DNA of 64,000 nt from assembly GCF_008364765.1 (NCBI RefSeq), contig NZ_VTUY01000004.1, positions 628,596 through 692,595 of the forward strand. The letters run 5' to 3'. The DNA comes from Bacillus sp. CH30_1T. Its GTDB lineage: Bacteria; Bacillota; Bacilli; Bacillales; Bacillaceae_B. The notes under the pieces were generated by a model that was not told the origin of the DNA, searched no databases, and worked only from the letters and a program-made list of their open reading frames with translations. Of this stretch, positions 37,199 to 46,091 are shown in pieces (within the stretch, counting starts at the first letter, position 1; each line of letters begins with the position of its first letter). Position numbers and translations under genes: made by a program.

Positions 37199-39103
37199 TT
37201 ACTTATCCTCACTTGAGGGTGCTACCTGCTCGTAAGCAATACCTCCATTTGACAGTAAACCTTCCATTATACATTTCCATTCAGAATTAACTTCCGCCCA
37301 AGTGTCCCCCCAGTTTTCAGAAATAAATTTATACGCCTTAAATGGCTTGTTATTACTTGGGGCAGAATAACCAAGCAGATCCTCCATACATTCTCTTAAG
37401 GCTATCACTCTTGATTGATCACCTACTGCGTCTAAAATTGGTTGATTATACGAGTAAGCTCTAAGTGTATCTTTATCTCTGTCATGAATGACAAAAGGTG
37501 TTATACCTAATGCCCTTAAATATTTTACTAACGAAATAATTGTAGCTTTCCCTCTTGCCCTAACTACTTCCCAATTATATGAGAACTCTTTATACAAACT
37601 TTCAGGCATCCTAGATAAGGATTCACGTATAACAACTTCTTCTGTGTCCCCCTCAATTATTAAAACATTCCTTGAGAAGAATACCTTACTTATACCATCG
37701 TCAATCTTTAGTAGCATTTTAATATAAGTTTGGTCATCAGCTACTAGATTTTTAAAAGCATCACTCACACTAAAAGGGTTACAAAAAACCATCTCTATGT
37801 TTTTATCAATGCCCTTGTGTTCAACTAAAACATTTTCGACAAAAAAAGAATTCAAAGTTTGATTTGCCTTTTTACTTAAATCTATCATGTATGGAGAATG
37901 TGTGGTACAGATTATTTGGTTGTTTGCTTCTAGTGATAAATCATAAATTGTATCTCTCATTTGTTTTGCAGCTTGCGGGTGTAAATATATTTCGGGCTCT
38001 TCAAAGGCAATTAATAGTGGCCTAACATACTCACTTGATTGCTCTCTCCTTTTGTTTTCTCTTATACTTCTATACCTAAGCATCGCAAAGACGGCAGATC
38101 GAACTACCCCCGCGCCTTGATAATTCACAGAAGTATTAATATTACTTCCCAGCTGCACGCCAAAATTAGGAATTATGACTTTGTCTGCATTAGACAAGTT
38201 AGCTTTGGCTAAGAAAGCAGTTTCAGGAAAGACATCTCCTACTACTCTGTTTAAATCTCTTAATAAATTTGCGAACTCACTATTTTCATCATCAGGATCC
38301 AATTCTTTAGCAAGTTCATCAAGATAGTGTTGTGCTTTGCGAAAATTTTCTGATTCATCTCTAACATCTTCAAAAAGTTGTTTGAGAGTTTGCATCAGCG
38401 CTCCGTTATTCGCTGAAAGCTCTTCACTCCTAGATTTATCAGATATTAACAAATATTTAGGCAGCCTGTGTGACACATTAGCTGCTATGCCCCCGGGATT
38501 TTCAAACCACTCTATTTCATCATGATTAATATCAAATAATTCATCCACTCCAAATGCCTCTAGTTCCTTCTCCATATTAGAGGTCATATTTTGAGTGAAT
38601 TCCTTATTTGGAAATAAATCTGTGAATATTTCTTCTTCAATCCCTTGATCTATGTAATCTTGTATTTTTCTACAATCGTTAAATATCTCCTTTTTTGTAC
38701 TCTTAAATTGCTTCATTTCTACTTTGTATTTTTGATTGGGTTTAAAAGTTTTTCTGTAAAAGATACTAAGCCCAGTATCTCCTTCTAATCCCAAAGTGTC
38801 ATACTCAAAGATACGTTGTTTATTGAATCCTCTCCACTGGAATGCCTCTTCTGGAACATTTCTAAATTCCCCGGTTAATACAACTTCATCACTTATTTGA
38901 TCATTATTTTCAGCATCATCACGAACACAGCAAAAATCTTCGATCGTCATTTTTTGGATATCATTTAGTAAATACTCAATTGCTTTTAATACTGAACTTT
39001 TCCCTACATTATTGGAACCTATCAAAAACGTAGCTTCAGAACATTTTCCCTCTGTTTTAAAGTGTCTTCTAAACCCTTCAATTGATAGTGAGTGTAGCCT
39101 CAA
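37199..39103 (-). CDS. OLD-family ATPase/TOPRIM nuclease
   Basis: The 634-residue protein starts at a TTG behind GGGGGAGA. Walker A is GSNNVGKSS (about residues 29-37), Walker B LLIAFEEPEIYLHP (about 360), and the switch histidine CTTHSPYMID follows. The C-terminal TOPRIM nuclease shows VLIIEGDTEE and FVIHDRDKD with RARGKATIISLVK between. This is the layout of OLD-type nucleases, which are used against phages. There is no adjacent helicase gene as in Gabija, so it is of the stand-alone type. A second one lies at 46092-47864. Confidence 0.9.
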   Translation of the reverse strand: MRLHSLSIEGFRRHFKTEGKCSEATFLIGSNNVGKSSVLKAIEYLLNDIQKMTIEDFCCVRDDAENNDQISDEVVLTGEFRNVPEEAFQWRGFNKQRIFEYDTLGLEGDTGLSIFYRKTFKPNQKYKVEMKQFKSTKKEIFNDCRKIQDYIDQGIEEEIFTDLFPNKEFTQNMTSNMEKELEAFGVDELFDINHDEIEWFENPGGIAANVSHRLPKYLLISDKSRSEELSANNGALMQTLKQLFEDVRDESENFRKAQHYLDELAKELDPDDENSEFANLLRDLNRVVGDVFPETAFLAKANLSNADKVIIPNFGVQLGSNINTSVNYQGAGVVRSAVFAMLRYRSIRENKRREQSSEYVRPLLIAFEEPEIYLHPQAAKQMRDTIYDLSLEANNQIICTTHSPYMIDLSKKANQTLNSFFVENVLVEHKGIDKNIEMVFCNPFSVSDAFKNLVADDQTYIKMLLKIDDGISKVFFSRNVLIIEGDTEEVVIRESLSRMPESLYKEFSYNWEVVRARGKATIISLVKYLRALGITPFVIHDRDKDTLRAYSYNQPILDAVGDQSRVIALRECMEDLLGYSAPSNNKPFKAYKFISENWGDTWAEVNSEWKCIMEGLLSNGGIAYEQVAPSSEDK

Positions 39104-39173
39104 GTTAATCTCCCCCTAGTTAATATATAACCAAATTATACCATTAATTTACTTAAAGGTGATTAATTTACAA

Positions 39174-39250
39174 TATTCCATTAAATGGCCCTAAAATGAA
39201 AAATGAGCGCTTATTCTTGTTCAAGAATTGCGCCCATTAATGTAATAACG
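39174..39250. repeat. Dispersed intergenic repeat copy
   Basis: TTCCATTAAATGGCCCTAAAA, inner GAGCGCTTATTCTTG / CAAGAATTGCGCCC hairpin, then ATTAATGTAATAA. A further related piece follows to about 39310. Confidence 0.85.
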
Positions 39251-39329
39251 AAAATAGAAACACGGATGCAAATTCGCTTATTTTTCTTCACTAAAGCCTC
39301 CATTAGCAATAGAAGAAAAGTATTGAATT

Positions 39330-39731
39330 CTAAACAAAATCTGGATTACTTAAATCATTATTTTTAATGACTACATCCGCATTCAATTGAGTTGAATGTT
39401 GCTTTAAATAGAGTTTCGAAGCTGCATGATACCTTTTAATGAACATTTCTTCGGCTTCTTCATAGCTTCCAAAAGCTCGTTCTTCCCGTTTAGCACCTCT
39501 TTTTCTCGCTAATTCAAAATCAGTATTTACGAATATTTTAAAGTCATATAGGTTACACAAATTCTGCTTGAATAAAAAGGTCCCATCTACAATTAAAATC
39601 ATATCCTTGGTTGCTACTTTTACTTCTGGATTAACATACTCATCCTTTGCTAAATTTAAAGAGATGGTTTGGTAATGAAGATTTCCATTTGGTCTTAAAG
39701 GAATTAACAGCTTTTGCTTTTTAATAGTCAT
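39330..39731 (-). pseudogene. Uridine kinase-like protein, N-terminal P-loop missing
   Basis: From residue 6 the protein follows the second half of uridine kinase-like enzymes: QKLLIPLRPNGNLHYQTISL, then MILIVDGTFLFKQ (the central strand) and VNTDFELARKRGAKREERAF (lid). The P-loop half before it is gone and replaced by MTIK. At 133 residues it cannot bind ATP in the usual way. Confidence 0.75.
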
Positions 39732-39829
39732 GGAAAATTAACATGGAAGTAGTTTCAATTACAACAAGTATATCTAAGTTATTTGGAACAAATATTATAA
39801 CTATTGAAAATCGAAAGGAGGTGGCTACA

Positions 39830-40009
39830 ATGAACGCACAACGAGCACAAGAACTTGCTTCTTCGCCAATTATGGCTAATGTAACCTGTAATGGAGAAAA
39901 AATTTATATTGAGCATGTGGATGAACAAAATGGAACAGCTACAATCCATTCCCTCGATGCACCCAATAATAAACAAAGTGTTTCTGTAACAAGCTTAAAT
40001 GAACAGTAA
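39830..40009 (+). CDS. sspH: Small acid-soluble spore protein, H-type
   Basis: The ATG at 39830 follows GAAAGGAGGTGG. The 59-residue product (MNAQRAQELASSPIMANVTC, then GEKIYIEHVDEQNGTATIHS) matches SspH proteins in length and pattern. SspH-type proteins are made in the forespore and packed into the spore core. A strong terminator follows. The promoter was not identified with confidence. Confidence 0.92.
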   Translation: MNAQRAQELASSPIMANVTCNGEKIYIEHVDEQNGTATIHSLDAPNNKQSVSVTSLNEQ

Positions 40010-40032
40010 TTTATTAAGTATTACCCCATATT

Positions 40033-40066
40033 AAACCACCACCTTCAGGTGGTGGTTTCGTTTTTG
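40033..40066 (+). terminator. Terminator of sspH
   Basis: AAACCACCACC, loop TTCA, GGTGGTGGTTT, then CGTTTTT. Confidence 0.9.
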
Positions 40067-40365
40067 ATTAAATTCAATTGAAACCTCCTTCTTACAAAGC
40101 CTTTTCAATAAATTGGTCCAACTCAAAAAGAACGCCCTCTTTTTTATGAAAAGCGCCTAAGTATTGAAGAAGCTACTCTAATATTGCATATTGATTTCGA
40201 AATGCACATTAGCGATGATTTTATTTTCAATTCTTTCGATTTCACTACATCTTATTCCTCCTCCAATATAAATAGCAATTACGATATAAGATAAAATTAG
40301 TTTTCAAAATAACTAAAAGTTTTTCCGTATTTTTATGTATGATTGAAACTTCTTCTTTTGTTACC

Positions 40366-40445
40366 CTGCTCAATAATTGAATAAAGAAAAACTGAAGACC
40401 AGCTACTTGATCCTCAGCAATCGCCTCCATTTAATTTAATAACTC
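40366..40445. repeat. Dispersed intergenic repeat copy (long form)
   Basis: CCCTGCTCAATAATTGAATAA, inner CTGAAGACCAGC...CCTCAG, then ATCGCCTCCATTTAATTTAA. Confidence 0.75.
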
Positions 40446-40855
40446 TAAAACCACATCAGAAATCCTATGCCTTAATACTAATTGTGTTTTCTTTACTTTA
40501 AAATTTAAGTTTTCCATATCTTCTGTTTGCTCTTCCCAGGATAATTCAGTTCTATTTTCTAAGTTAACCAATTCATCCTCTATCCAATTTTGATATTCTC
40601 TATAGATTTTTTCAGCTTTTAATTCATTTCTGAATGGTTCTGGTACCTGAAAATGTAAATTAGCAAGACACTTTTGGAATTTTTTTCTCCTTTTTCACGT
40701 ATCATTTTATTAAATTCCATAAGTATTTGCTGTATAAGTCTTTCAGGGAATTTTTCATCTTTCATTTTTTCTTCTATGTTATGTAAAGTTAATCCATCTA
40801 AATCTTTATTCTCCATACCTAAGAAATCATAAAAGAATTTATTTAGTTTTCTCAC
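40431..40855 (-). pseudogene. Unknown helical protein, homopolymer frameshift
   Basis: A GTG at 40855 behind GGAGGTG opens MRKLNKFFYDFLGMENKDLD, which runs through FPERLIQQILMEFNKMIREK. At a run of seven A residues near 40685 the likely coding frame changes; VPEPFRNELKAEKIYREYQN then reaches VLRHRISDVVLELLN and a stop. Joined, the protein has about 141 residues, helical and charged. No family recognised. A sequencing error in the A-run is possible. Confidence 0.5.
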
Positions 40856-41156
40856 AAAAAACACCTCCACTAATAGCTACGTTTATAAGGGTAGAAAGTT
40901 CCCACAGAACATAATTCATTCTAAATTATTCCACAATCTAGCCCTTTTAGTAAGACGCAGCTCTCATTTGGAATTACGTACTCACAAACTGGGTTTGTCG
41001 AAATAGCTAATCTTCATTTTTTAAGATTTTCTTAGTTCCTCAAAGATTTCTGTATTCGTTTTATGTATTTTTCTAAATGTTACCTCAATGGATAAAAGAG
41101 ATATCATTAAAACAATTATAATAAAAATCTCCACTCTATATTCCCTTCTGAATAAA

Positions 41157-41198
41157 AGGAAACGCTGAAGATTATCTACCCAATCTTCAGCGTTTCCT
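41157..41198. terminator. Bidirectional terminator-like hairpin
   Basis: AGGAAACGCTGAAGATT and its perfect complement (41182-41198), with CTCTTTTT on the right and TTTTATT on the left strand. Confidence 0.8.
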
Positions 41199-41280
41199 CT
41201 TTTTAAAAAACTATCAATATTGAAGCTATAGCTTATTAAAAAAGTCTGATCAAAAGCAAACCCATATTTTTACGATAAAT

Positions 41281-41328
41281 AAAAAGAAACCATTTTGAAA
41301 AAAGATTGATCAAAATGGTTTCTTTTTT
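41281..41328. terminator. Bidirectional terminator hairpin
   Basis: AAAAAGAAACCATTTTGA pairs perfectly with 41310-41327. It can end the minus-strand ferric-reductase-like transcript coming from 41563. Confidence 0.85.
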
Positions 41329-41381
41329 TAGAATATACATATGATTTTTCATAAAAAAGTTTGATCATTTTTCCACCTATC

Positions 41382-41416
41382 TTATTCAACAATCGCGCCC
41401 GTTTATGGAATAACAC
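41382..41416. repeat. Dispersed intergenic repeat copy (short form)
   Basis: TTATTCAACAATCGCGCCC then GTTTATGGAATAA. Confidence 0.8.
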
Positions 41417-41562
41417 AGATGCTGCTATTAGCTGGTTTTGTTCAAGATTAAATAGATTCTAGTCGCTGAGTCAGATTAACTAATACTATATGAAATGTCT
41501 CCCTTACTAACTATCAGTCCATAGCTAAAAGTAGATCAAACACATTTAAGATGTTCAGTCAG

Positions 41563-42879
41563 TTATCTAAAAGAGAACTCTTCATAATGGATTGAGCTGG
41601 CCGGAATACCATAACGCTGGAACTCCTGATTAAACGTAGTAAGCATAGGGGTCGGCCCACACATGTATATATGTTTATCTGCTATACGTCCACTTGTCGT
41701 TTTTACAATGTCTTCTATGGTCAGCCTGCCATTATCTTTAGAGTAATTGATATGGACATTGAAAAGGTCATGTTGCTGCTCTGCTTCAAGTATTTCAGTA
41801 AGAAACAACTCGTCACCATGAGTTCTTACATTATAGTAAAAGTCGATTCTATAATTTAATTCTTGAGGCATATCTCGGATCCAACTGAGAAAAGGAGTTA
41901 CACCCACACCTCCTGCAATCCAGATCTGTTCCCTTCCACCTTTTCGATAGTCCATCATACCGTATGATCCTTCCACAACTGCACGAAATCCAGTTCTAAG
42001 ATTCTTATATAAGTATTGAGTGAAGTCGCCTGCAGAAACGATGGTTAGTCGCAGGTTCTCCTCACTTGGAGAGCTGCTAACTGTAAATGGATGTGGCTCA
42101 GATAGTACTCTATCACCTTTAAATCGAACAAATATGAACTGTCCAGCCTTAAAATTCAACTGTTTTTTTTCTGGTTTTAGAACTACTTCCACCGTTTTTT
42201 TGTTGAGGTGATTAACTTCCTTAACCTGATAGGTAGCAGTACGTCTTGTAAATGTAGCTAAAAATTCGGTGTATAAGTAAGATGCAATACCTACTACGTT
42301 AGCAGACATTAAAACAATAAACGGAACTAAAGTTGTTCGAACAAGTGAATCAACTAGGAACATATGGGCTGTTCCCATGATAAAGAAAATACCAATGAAC
42401 TTATGAGATACCCGCCATCGCCGGTAACTAATCCGTACGAACTTACGAATTACTGGGAGACGCGGGGCGATTGTTAGTATGATAAGTATAACGAATCCAA
42501 AAAATGCAATATACCCAGGTGCTCTTCCTGGAGGAACGTAACTTGGGTCAATCGGCGTAATAATATAGTGAAGGATAAGCAACAAAAATACGATCACACC
42601 TGCATTTCTATGAGCCAAGTACATCTTGTCGAGACCACCGAAGAGTGGTTCAAGAAATCGAAATCGTGTTGATAGAAGTAAAGTAAGTGCCATCATTAGC
42701 ATCATGGTTGAACCTATGATTTCTCCAAGATATTGACTGGAATAATCTGACCGTGTCCCGTTATCAATCGGAGGGAACATAATCCATAGAACAACATAGA
42801 TGAGAGGAATTGCAGCAATTAGGACGTTTCCCAGGTTCCTTCTATTTTGAAATTTACTGACTTTATGTATGTTGAACAT
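41563..42879 (-). CDS. Ferric reductase-like membrane flavoprotein (FRD/FNR type)
   Basis: The N-terminal 200 residues have six or so helices with paired histidines for haem (YLAHRNAGVIVFLLLILHYI and WRVSHKFIGIFFIMGTAHMF). The C-terminal half is a ferredoxin-reductase unit: FAD site SEPHPFTVSS, NAD(P)H site WIAGGVGVTPFLSWI, then MCGPTPML and a terminal EEFSFR. It would move electrons from NAD(P)H across the membrane. The acceptor (ferric iron, oxygen or another) is not shown. At 438 residues it is complete. Confidence 0.9.
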   Translation of the reverse strand: MFNIHKVSKFQNRRNLGNVLIAAIPLIYVVLWIMFPPIDNGTRSDYSSQYLGEIIGSTMMLMMALTLLLSTRFRFLEPLFGGLDKMYLAHRNAGVIVFLLLILHYIITPIDPSYVPPGRAPGYIAFFGFVILIILTIAPRLPVIRKFVRISYRRWRVSHKFIGIFFIMGTAHMFLVDSLVRTTLVPFIVLMSANVVGIASYLYTEFLATFTRRTATYQVKEVNHLNKKTVEVVLKPEKKQLNFKAGQFIFVRFKGDRVLSEPHPFTVSSSPSEENLRLTIVSAGDFTQYLYKNLRTGFRAVVEGSYGMMDYRKGGREQIWIAGGVGVTPFLSWIRDMPQELNYRIDFYYNVRTHGDELFLTEILEAEQQHDLFNVHINYSKDNGRLTIEDIVKTTSGRIADKHIYMCGPTPMLTTFNQEFQRYGIPASSIHYEEFSFR

Positions 42880-42977
42880 ACATGATCATCCCTCCTCAAG
42901 TTTAATAAGCATTTTGAGTTTCGTGAATTCCTCTATATATTAACACAAATATCAAATTTCCTTTACGAAGTGTTCCT

Positions 42978-43048
42978 CGACAATATGGCCCTAAAATGGA
43001 AAATAAGCGCTTATCTTTATTCTAGATAAGCGCACTATTATGGAATAA
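42978..43048. repeat. Dispersed intergenic repeat copy
   Basis: ATATGGCCCTAAAATGGAA, inner AAGCGCTTATCT / AGATAAGCGC hairpin, then ACTATTATGGAATAA. Confidence 0.85.
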
Positions 43049-43157
43049 ATTGAAATACTCGATCTTGAAAATGGATCACCACTTACATTAATAAGCCTTT
43101 TCACTAATGTAAGGTGATAAATTAACCAAAAATGGATCAATTCAGTGGATTAGATGT

Positions 43158-44456
43158 TCATTGCTTCTCCGATAAAATCTTCTCAATGCTTACTAATTGA
43201 ACACAAAGGCATAACACTTCAATAGCTTTTTCCAGTTCTTCAATCGAAGGAAATGTAGGGGCTATACGTATATTTCGATCTCTTGGGTCCTTCCCATAAG
43301 GGTATGTAGCTCCTACCTTGGTTAACTTGACACCAACTTCGGCTGCCATATTTATAACATCTCGGGCACAGCCGTTTAGTGTATTAAGACTAATGAAATA
43401 CCCACCATTTGGTTTATTCCATGATGCAATATTTTTTCTGCCTAATTGCGAATCAAGTTTGTTTAATACCATATCAAATTTTGGTTTGATAATCGCTGCA
43501 TGCTTTTCCATATGTACTTTCAAATTATCTATATCTTTCAGGAAACGAACATGCCGAAGTTGATTGATCTTATCGGGCCCAATCGTTTGGATGGAAAGCT
43601 GCTTCCTAAAAAAACTTAGGTTTTCTTCACTAGCTGCCATCATAGCAATTCCAGAACCAGGAAAAGTAATCTTGGACGTAGAGCTATACATAAAAACACG
43701 GTGAGGATTACCTGCTGACTTGCAAGCAGAAAAGATATTACTCAACTGATCTGCCTTTTCAGTTAAATGATGAACAGTATATGCATCATCCCAAAAGATT
43801 CTAAAATCACTGGCTTTTGTACTCATTTGAGCAAGCCTATCTACTGTCTTATCCGAGTATGTTATGCCATCAGGGTTACTATATTTAGGAACACACCATA
43901 TACCTTTAATTGAATCGTCTTCACTTACAAGTTTCTCAATCGTATCCATATCAGGCCCAGTACTCAACATGTCTACTGTTATCATCTCTATATTAAAGAG
44001 CTCACATATAGCAAAATGCCTGTCATAACCCGGGCTAGGGCATAGAAATTTCACTACAGGAAGTTTACCCCATGGAAATTCACCGCCATATACACCATGA
44101 AACATGGCTCTGGCTATCGTATCATGCATCATATTAAGGCTGGAATTGCCACCTATTATTATTTCTTTAGTACTCACTTCAAGAACTTGTGAAAATAATT
44201 CCTTTGCTTCTGGTATCCCATCAAGACCTCCGTAGTTACAATAATCGGTACCATCCTTTGTATTATAGTCCTCATCGGATTTCAAAATATCTAGCATACC
44301 CTTGGAAAGGGCAAGTTGTTCAGGACATGGTTTTCCTCTAGACATATCCAAATTCAGACTTTGACTTTTATATCTATCGTATTTTTCTTTTAAACTCAGA
44401 TAATGTTTATTTAATTCAGATACGTTTAATTCTATAAAATTGTCGATACTTCCCAT
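43158..44456 (-). CDS. PLP-dependent aminotransferase (PF12897 aspartate type)
   Basis: The 432-residue protein has the fold type I pattern with features of the PF12897 group: LDMSRGKPCPEQLALSKGML near the start, CNYGGLDGIPEAKELF, the pocket WCVPKYSNPDGITYS, and cofactor lysine region MYSSTSKITFPGSGIAMMAA. Members transfer amino groups, with aspartate favoured in studied cases; the substrate here is not certain. It stands alone between repeat copies. Confidence 0.88.
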   Translation of the reverse strand: MGSIDNFIELNVSELNKHYLSLKEKYDRYKSQSLNLDMSRGKPCPEQLALSKGMLDILKSDEDYNTKDGTDYCNYGGLDGIPEAKELFSQVLEVSTKEIIIGGNSSLNMMHDTIARAMFHGVYGGEFPWGKLPVVKFLCPSPGYDRHFAICELFNIEMITVDMLSTGPDMDTIEKLVSEDDSIKGIWCVPKYSNPDGITYSDKTVDRLAQMSTKASDFRIFWDDAYTVHHLTEKADQLSNIFSACKSAGNPHRVFMYSSTSKITFPGSGIAMMAASEENLSFFRKQLSIQTIGPDKINQLRHVRFLKDIDNLKVHMEKHAAIIKPKFDMVLNKLDSQLGRKNIASWNKPNGGYFISLNTLNGCARDVINMAAEVGVKLTKVGATYPYGKDPRDRNIRIAPTFPSIEELEKAIEVLCLCVQLVSIEKILSEKQ

Positions 44457-44537
44457 TTCCCCACTTCCCCGTCAATAAATTATTGACCATTATATCATAT
44501 TTATTTAACATGACTGTCCCTTTTTAACAATAAGTCT

Positions 44538-44629
44538 TGTTCAATTATACTGCCCGTTAACGGAGGAAGAAAAAATAGCTGAAGATCAGCTGCCGGACCT
44601 TCAGCTATCGGCCCCGTTTGCTGAATAAG
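44538..44629. repeat. Dispersed intergenic repeat copy (long form)
   Basis: GTTCAATTATACTGCCC GTTAACGGA, hairpin AGCTGAAGATCAGC...CTTCAGCT, then GGCCCCGTTTGCTGAATAAG. Confidence 0.85.
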
Positions 44630-44631
44630 AT

Positions 44632-45894
44632 TCAGTTTCTATGTAGTTCCAAGACTTTGTTAACAACCACTTCAGCTGTATTTTCGACTGGAGGCATCCA
44701 CAAACCTGTAACTGGTCCATATACTACAGGATTAAGTTCGACTTCATAGCCTCCGAATGGATATGCTTCCTCTGTAGGTAAATAACCGAGATAACCATTG
44801 GTATAGCCTCCAAAAAAAGCAAGTTTATTGTTAAGTTTTTCTTGGACATCAAGAGCTGATTCTGAAAAGGGTTCCATAGGTATTCCTGAAAAAGAACCTT
44901 CGTTGATTTGAAATAGTTGAATTTCCAAATCAATCGATAATTTTTTTGTATGCTGGTTGTACTTATTTAACATAACCGTAAGCCATTTATTTGTATTGAC
45001 TCCCCATTGTTCTTCAGCTGATAAAGCCATTCTTTTTATGTTATCAGGTTCAGGTATGTCTCTTAAGTTCATTTTATACTTAGTAGAAATAGTATTGAGC
45101 TTAATAATAGAGCCGAAAGTAATTGTAGGCATCATAGTGAGAACATGGCCACTTAATGCATACGACATTTGCTCTATTGCTTTCAATGAACCGCGATATT
45201 TTGCATTAACATTTCCAGATGCACCTTGTACAATTATCACTGTACAATGAAGCGTCTGCTCAAGAACCTCCCTTGTTAGGCCTGGATAATCTGCTGATAA
45301 GATGTCACTGTCTGACTTTAAGACATTAGGATGGGCAGTACAAAATACCATTGCTCCTGATAACTTTTGTGTAGCTTGATTTCTAATTGCCAAAATTCCT
45401 ATTCGCGGATCAACGATACCATTTTCATTTGTTCCCATCTTTACTTTACCTTCAGTTGTTTCTTCTCTTCGATTAACTCCAATATCGCCCAATGTAACAT
45501 TCCATCCAACCTCAGAAAGCTGTACATTATCATTTGCCTTAACCGCAGCTTTTACAACATTCCTTATTAATATCGTTCTATATGCCTTCACGACATCACT
45601 ATTACTAACCGTCGCAGGTCCTGAATGAGTATGTGTGTAAACAACAGTAATCTCTTCAGATGAGATACTTAATTCATTTGCAATTTGTCCACGGATTATT
45701 GATGTATCTTCTATTAGCATTCCTATATTATCAATACTAATAAAAACAGTTTTAGTTGTATTGCTTTCAAACACAAACGCTGTTGCATAAATTCGTTCAT
45801 CAACATTTGTAACCCCTGTCGGTCTATGGTATCCAATAAATTCAATACCTAATGGCGGTGTAATATCCACCTTGTAAACTCCTACTTTACTCAT
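44632..45894 (-). CDS. Neutral/alkaline ceramidase N-domain-like protein
   Basis: The 420-residue protein opens VGVYKVDITPPLGIEFIGYH, the start of neutral ceramidase-like domains, and has VYTHTHSGPATVSN and MVFCTAHPNVLK, which hold the histidines expected for zinc, and IVQGASGNVN. No signal peptide is seen, so it probably acts inside the cell. Bacterial relatives are often listed as neutral/alkaline non-lysosomal ceramidase without a proven substrate. Confidence 0.82.
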   Translation of the reverse strand: MSKVGVYKVDITPPLGIEFIGYHRPTGVTNVDERIYATAFVFESNTTKTVFISIDNIGMLIEDTSIIRGQIANELSISSEEITVVYTHTHSGPATVSNSDVVKAYRTILIRNVVKAAVKANDNVQLSEVGWNVTLGDIGVNRREETTEGKVKMGTNENGIVDPRIGILAIRNQATQKLSGAMVFCTAHPNVLKSDSDILSADYPGLTREVLEQTLHCTVIIVQGASGNVNAKYRGSLKAIEQMSYALSGHVLTMMPTITFGSIIKLNTISTKYKMNLRDIPEPDNIKRMALSAEEQWGVNTNKWLTVMLNKYNQHTKKLSIDLEIQLFQINEGSFSGIPMEPFSESALDVQEKLNNKLAFFGGYTNGYLGYLPTEEAYPFGGYEVELNPVVYGPVTGLWMPPVENTAEVVVNKVLELHRN

Positions 45895-45995
45895 TTAAAT
45901 CTCTCCATATATCTGATTGTTTGTTCAACTAAACTCCCTTACCCCAATACCAATTATTTCAAATTACAATTGATAACTCAATCTATTTTTTCACA

Positions 45996-46045
45996 CAAAA
46001 AAGAGCTTATCATATTAAAGATAAGCCCCCTTTAACGGAAAGATA
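45996..46045. repeat. Dispersed intergenic repeat copy (half)
   Basis: AAAAAAGAGCTTATC...GATAAGCCCCC then TTTAACGGAAAG. A left-type piece (GTTCAACTAAACTCCC) lies at 45922-45948. Confidence 0.7.
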
Positions 46046-46091
46046 TGAATTGAAAACAACCTTTTTAATTCAGAAAAATAATCTAAAATAC

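Larger units (their letters stand above)
40871..41562. other. 690-bp gap with two strong hairpins and repeat pieces
   Basis: No gene is supported. It contains a repeat piece at about 40925-40952, the hairpins at 41157-41198 and 41281-41328, and a short-form repeat at 41382-41416. Confidence 0.5.

Noticed and set aside
37199..39103. Gabija system (GajA with GajB)
   Set aside because: The OLD-like protein is present, but no UvrD-type helicase gene is adjacent here or at the second OLD-like gene.
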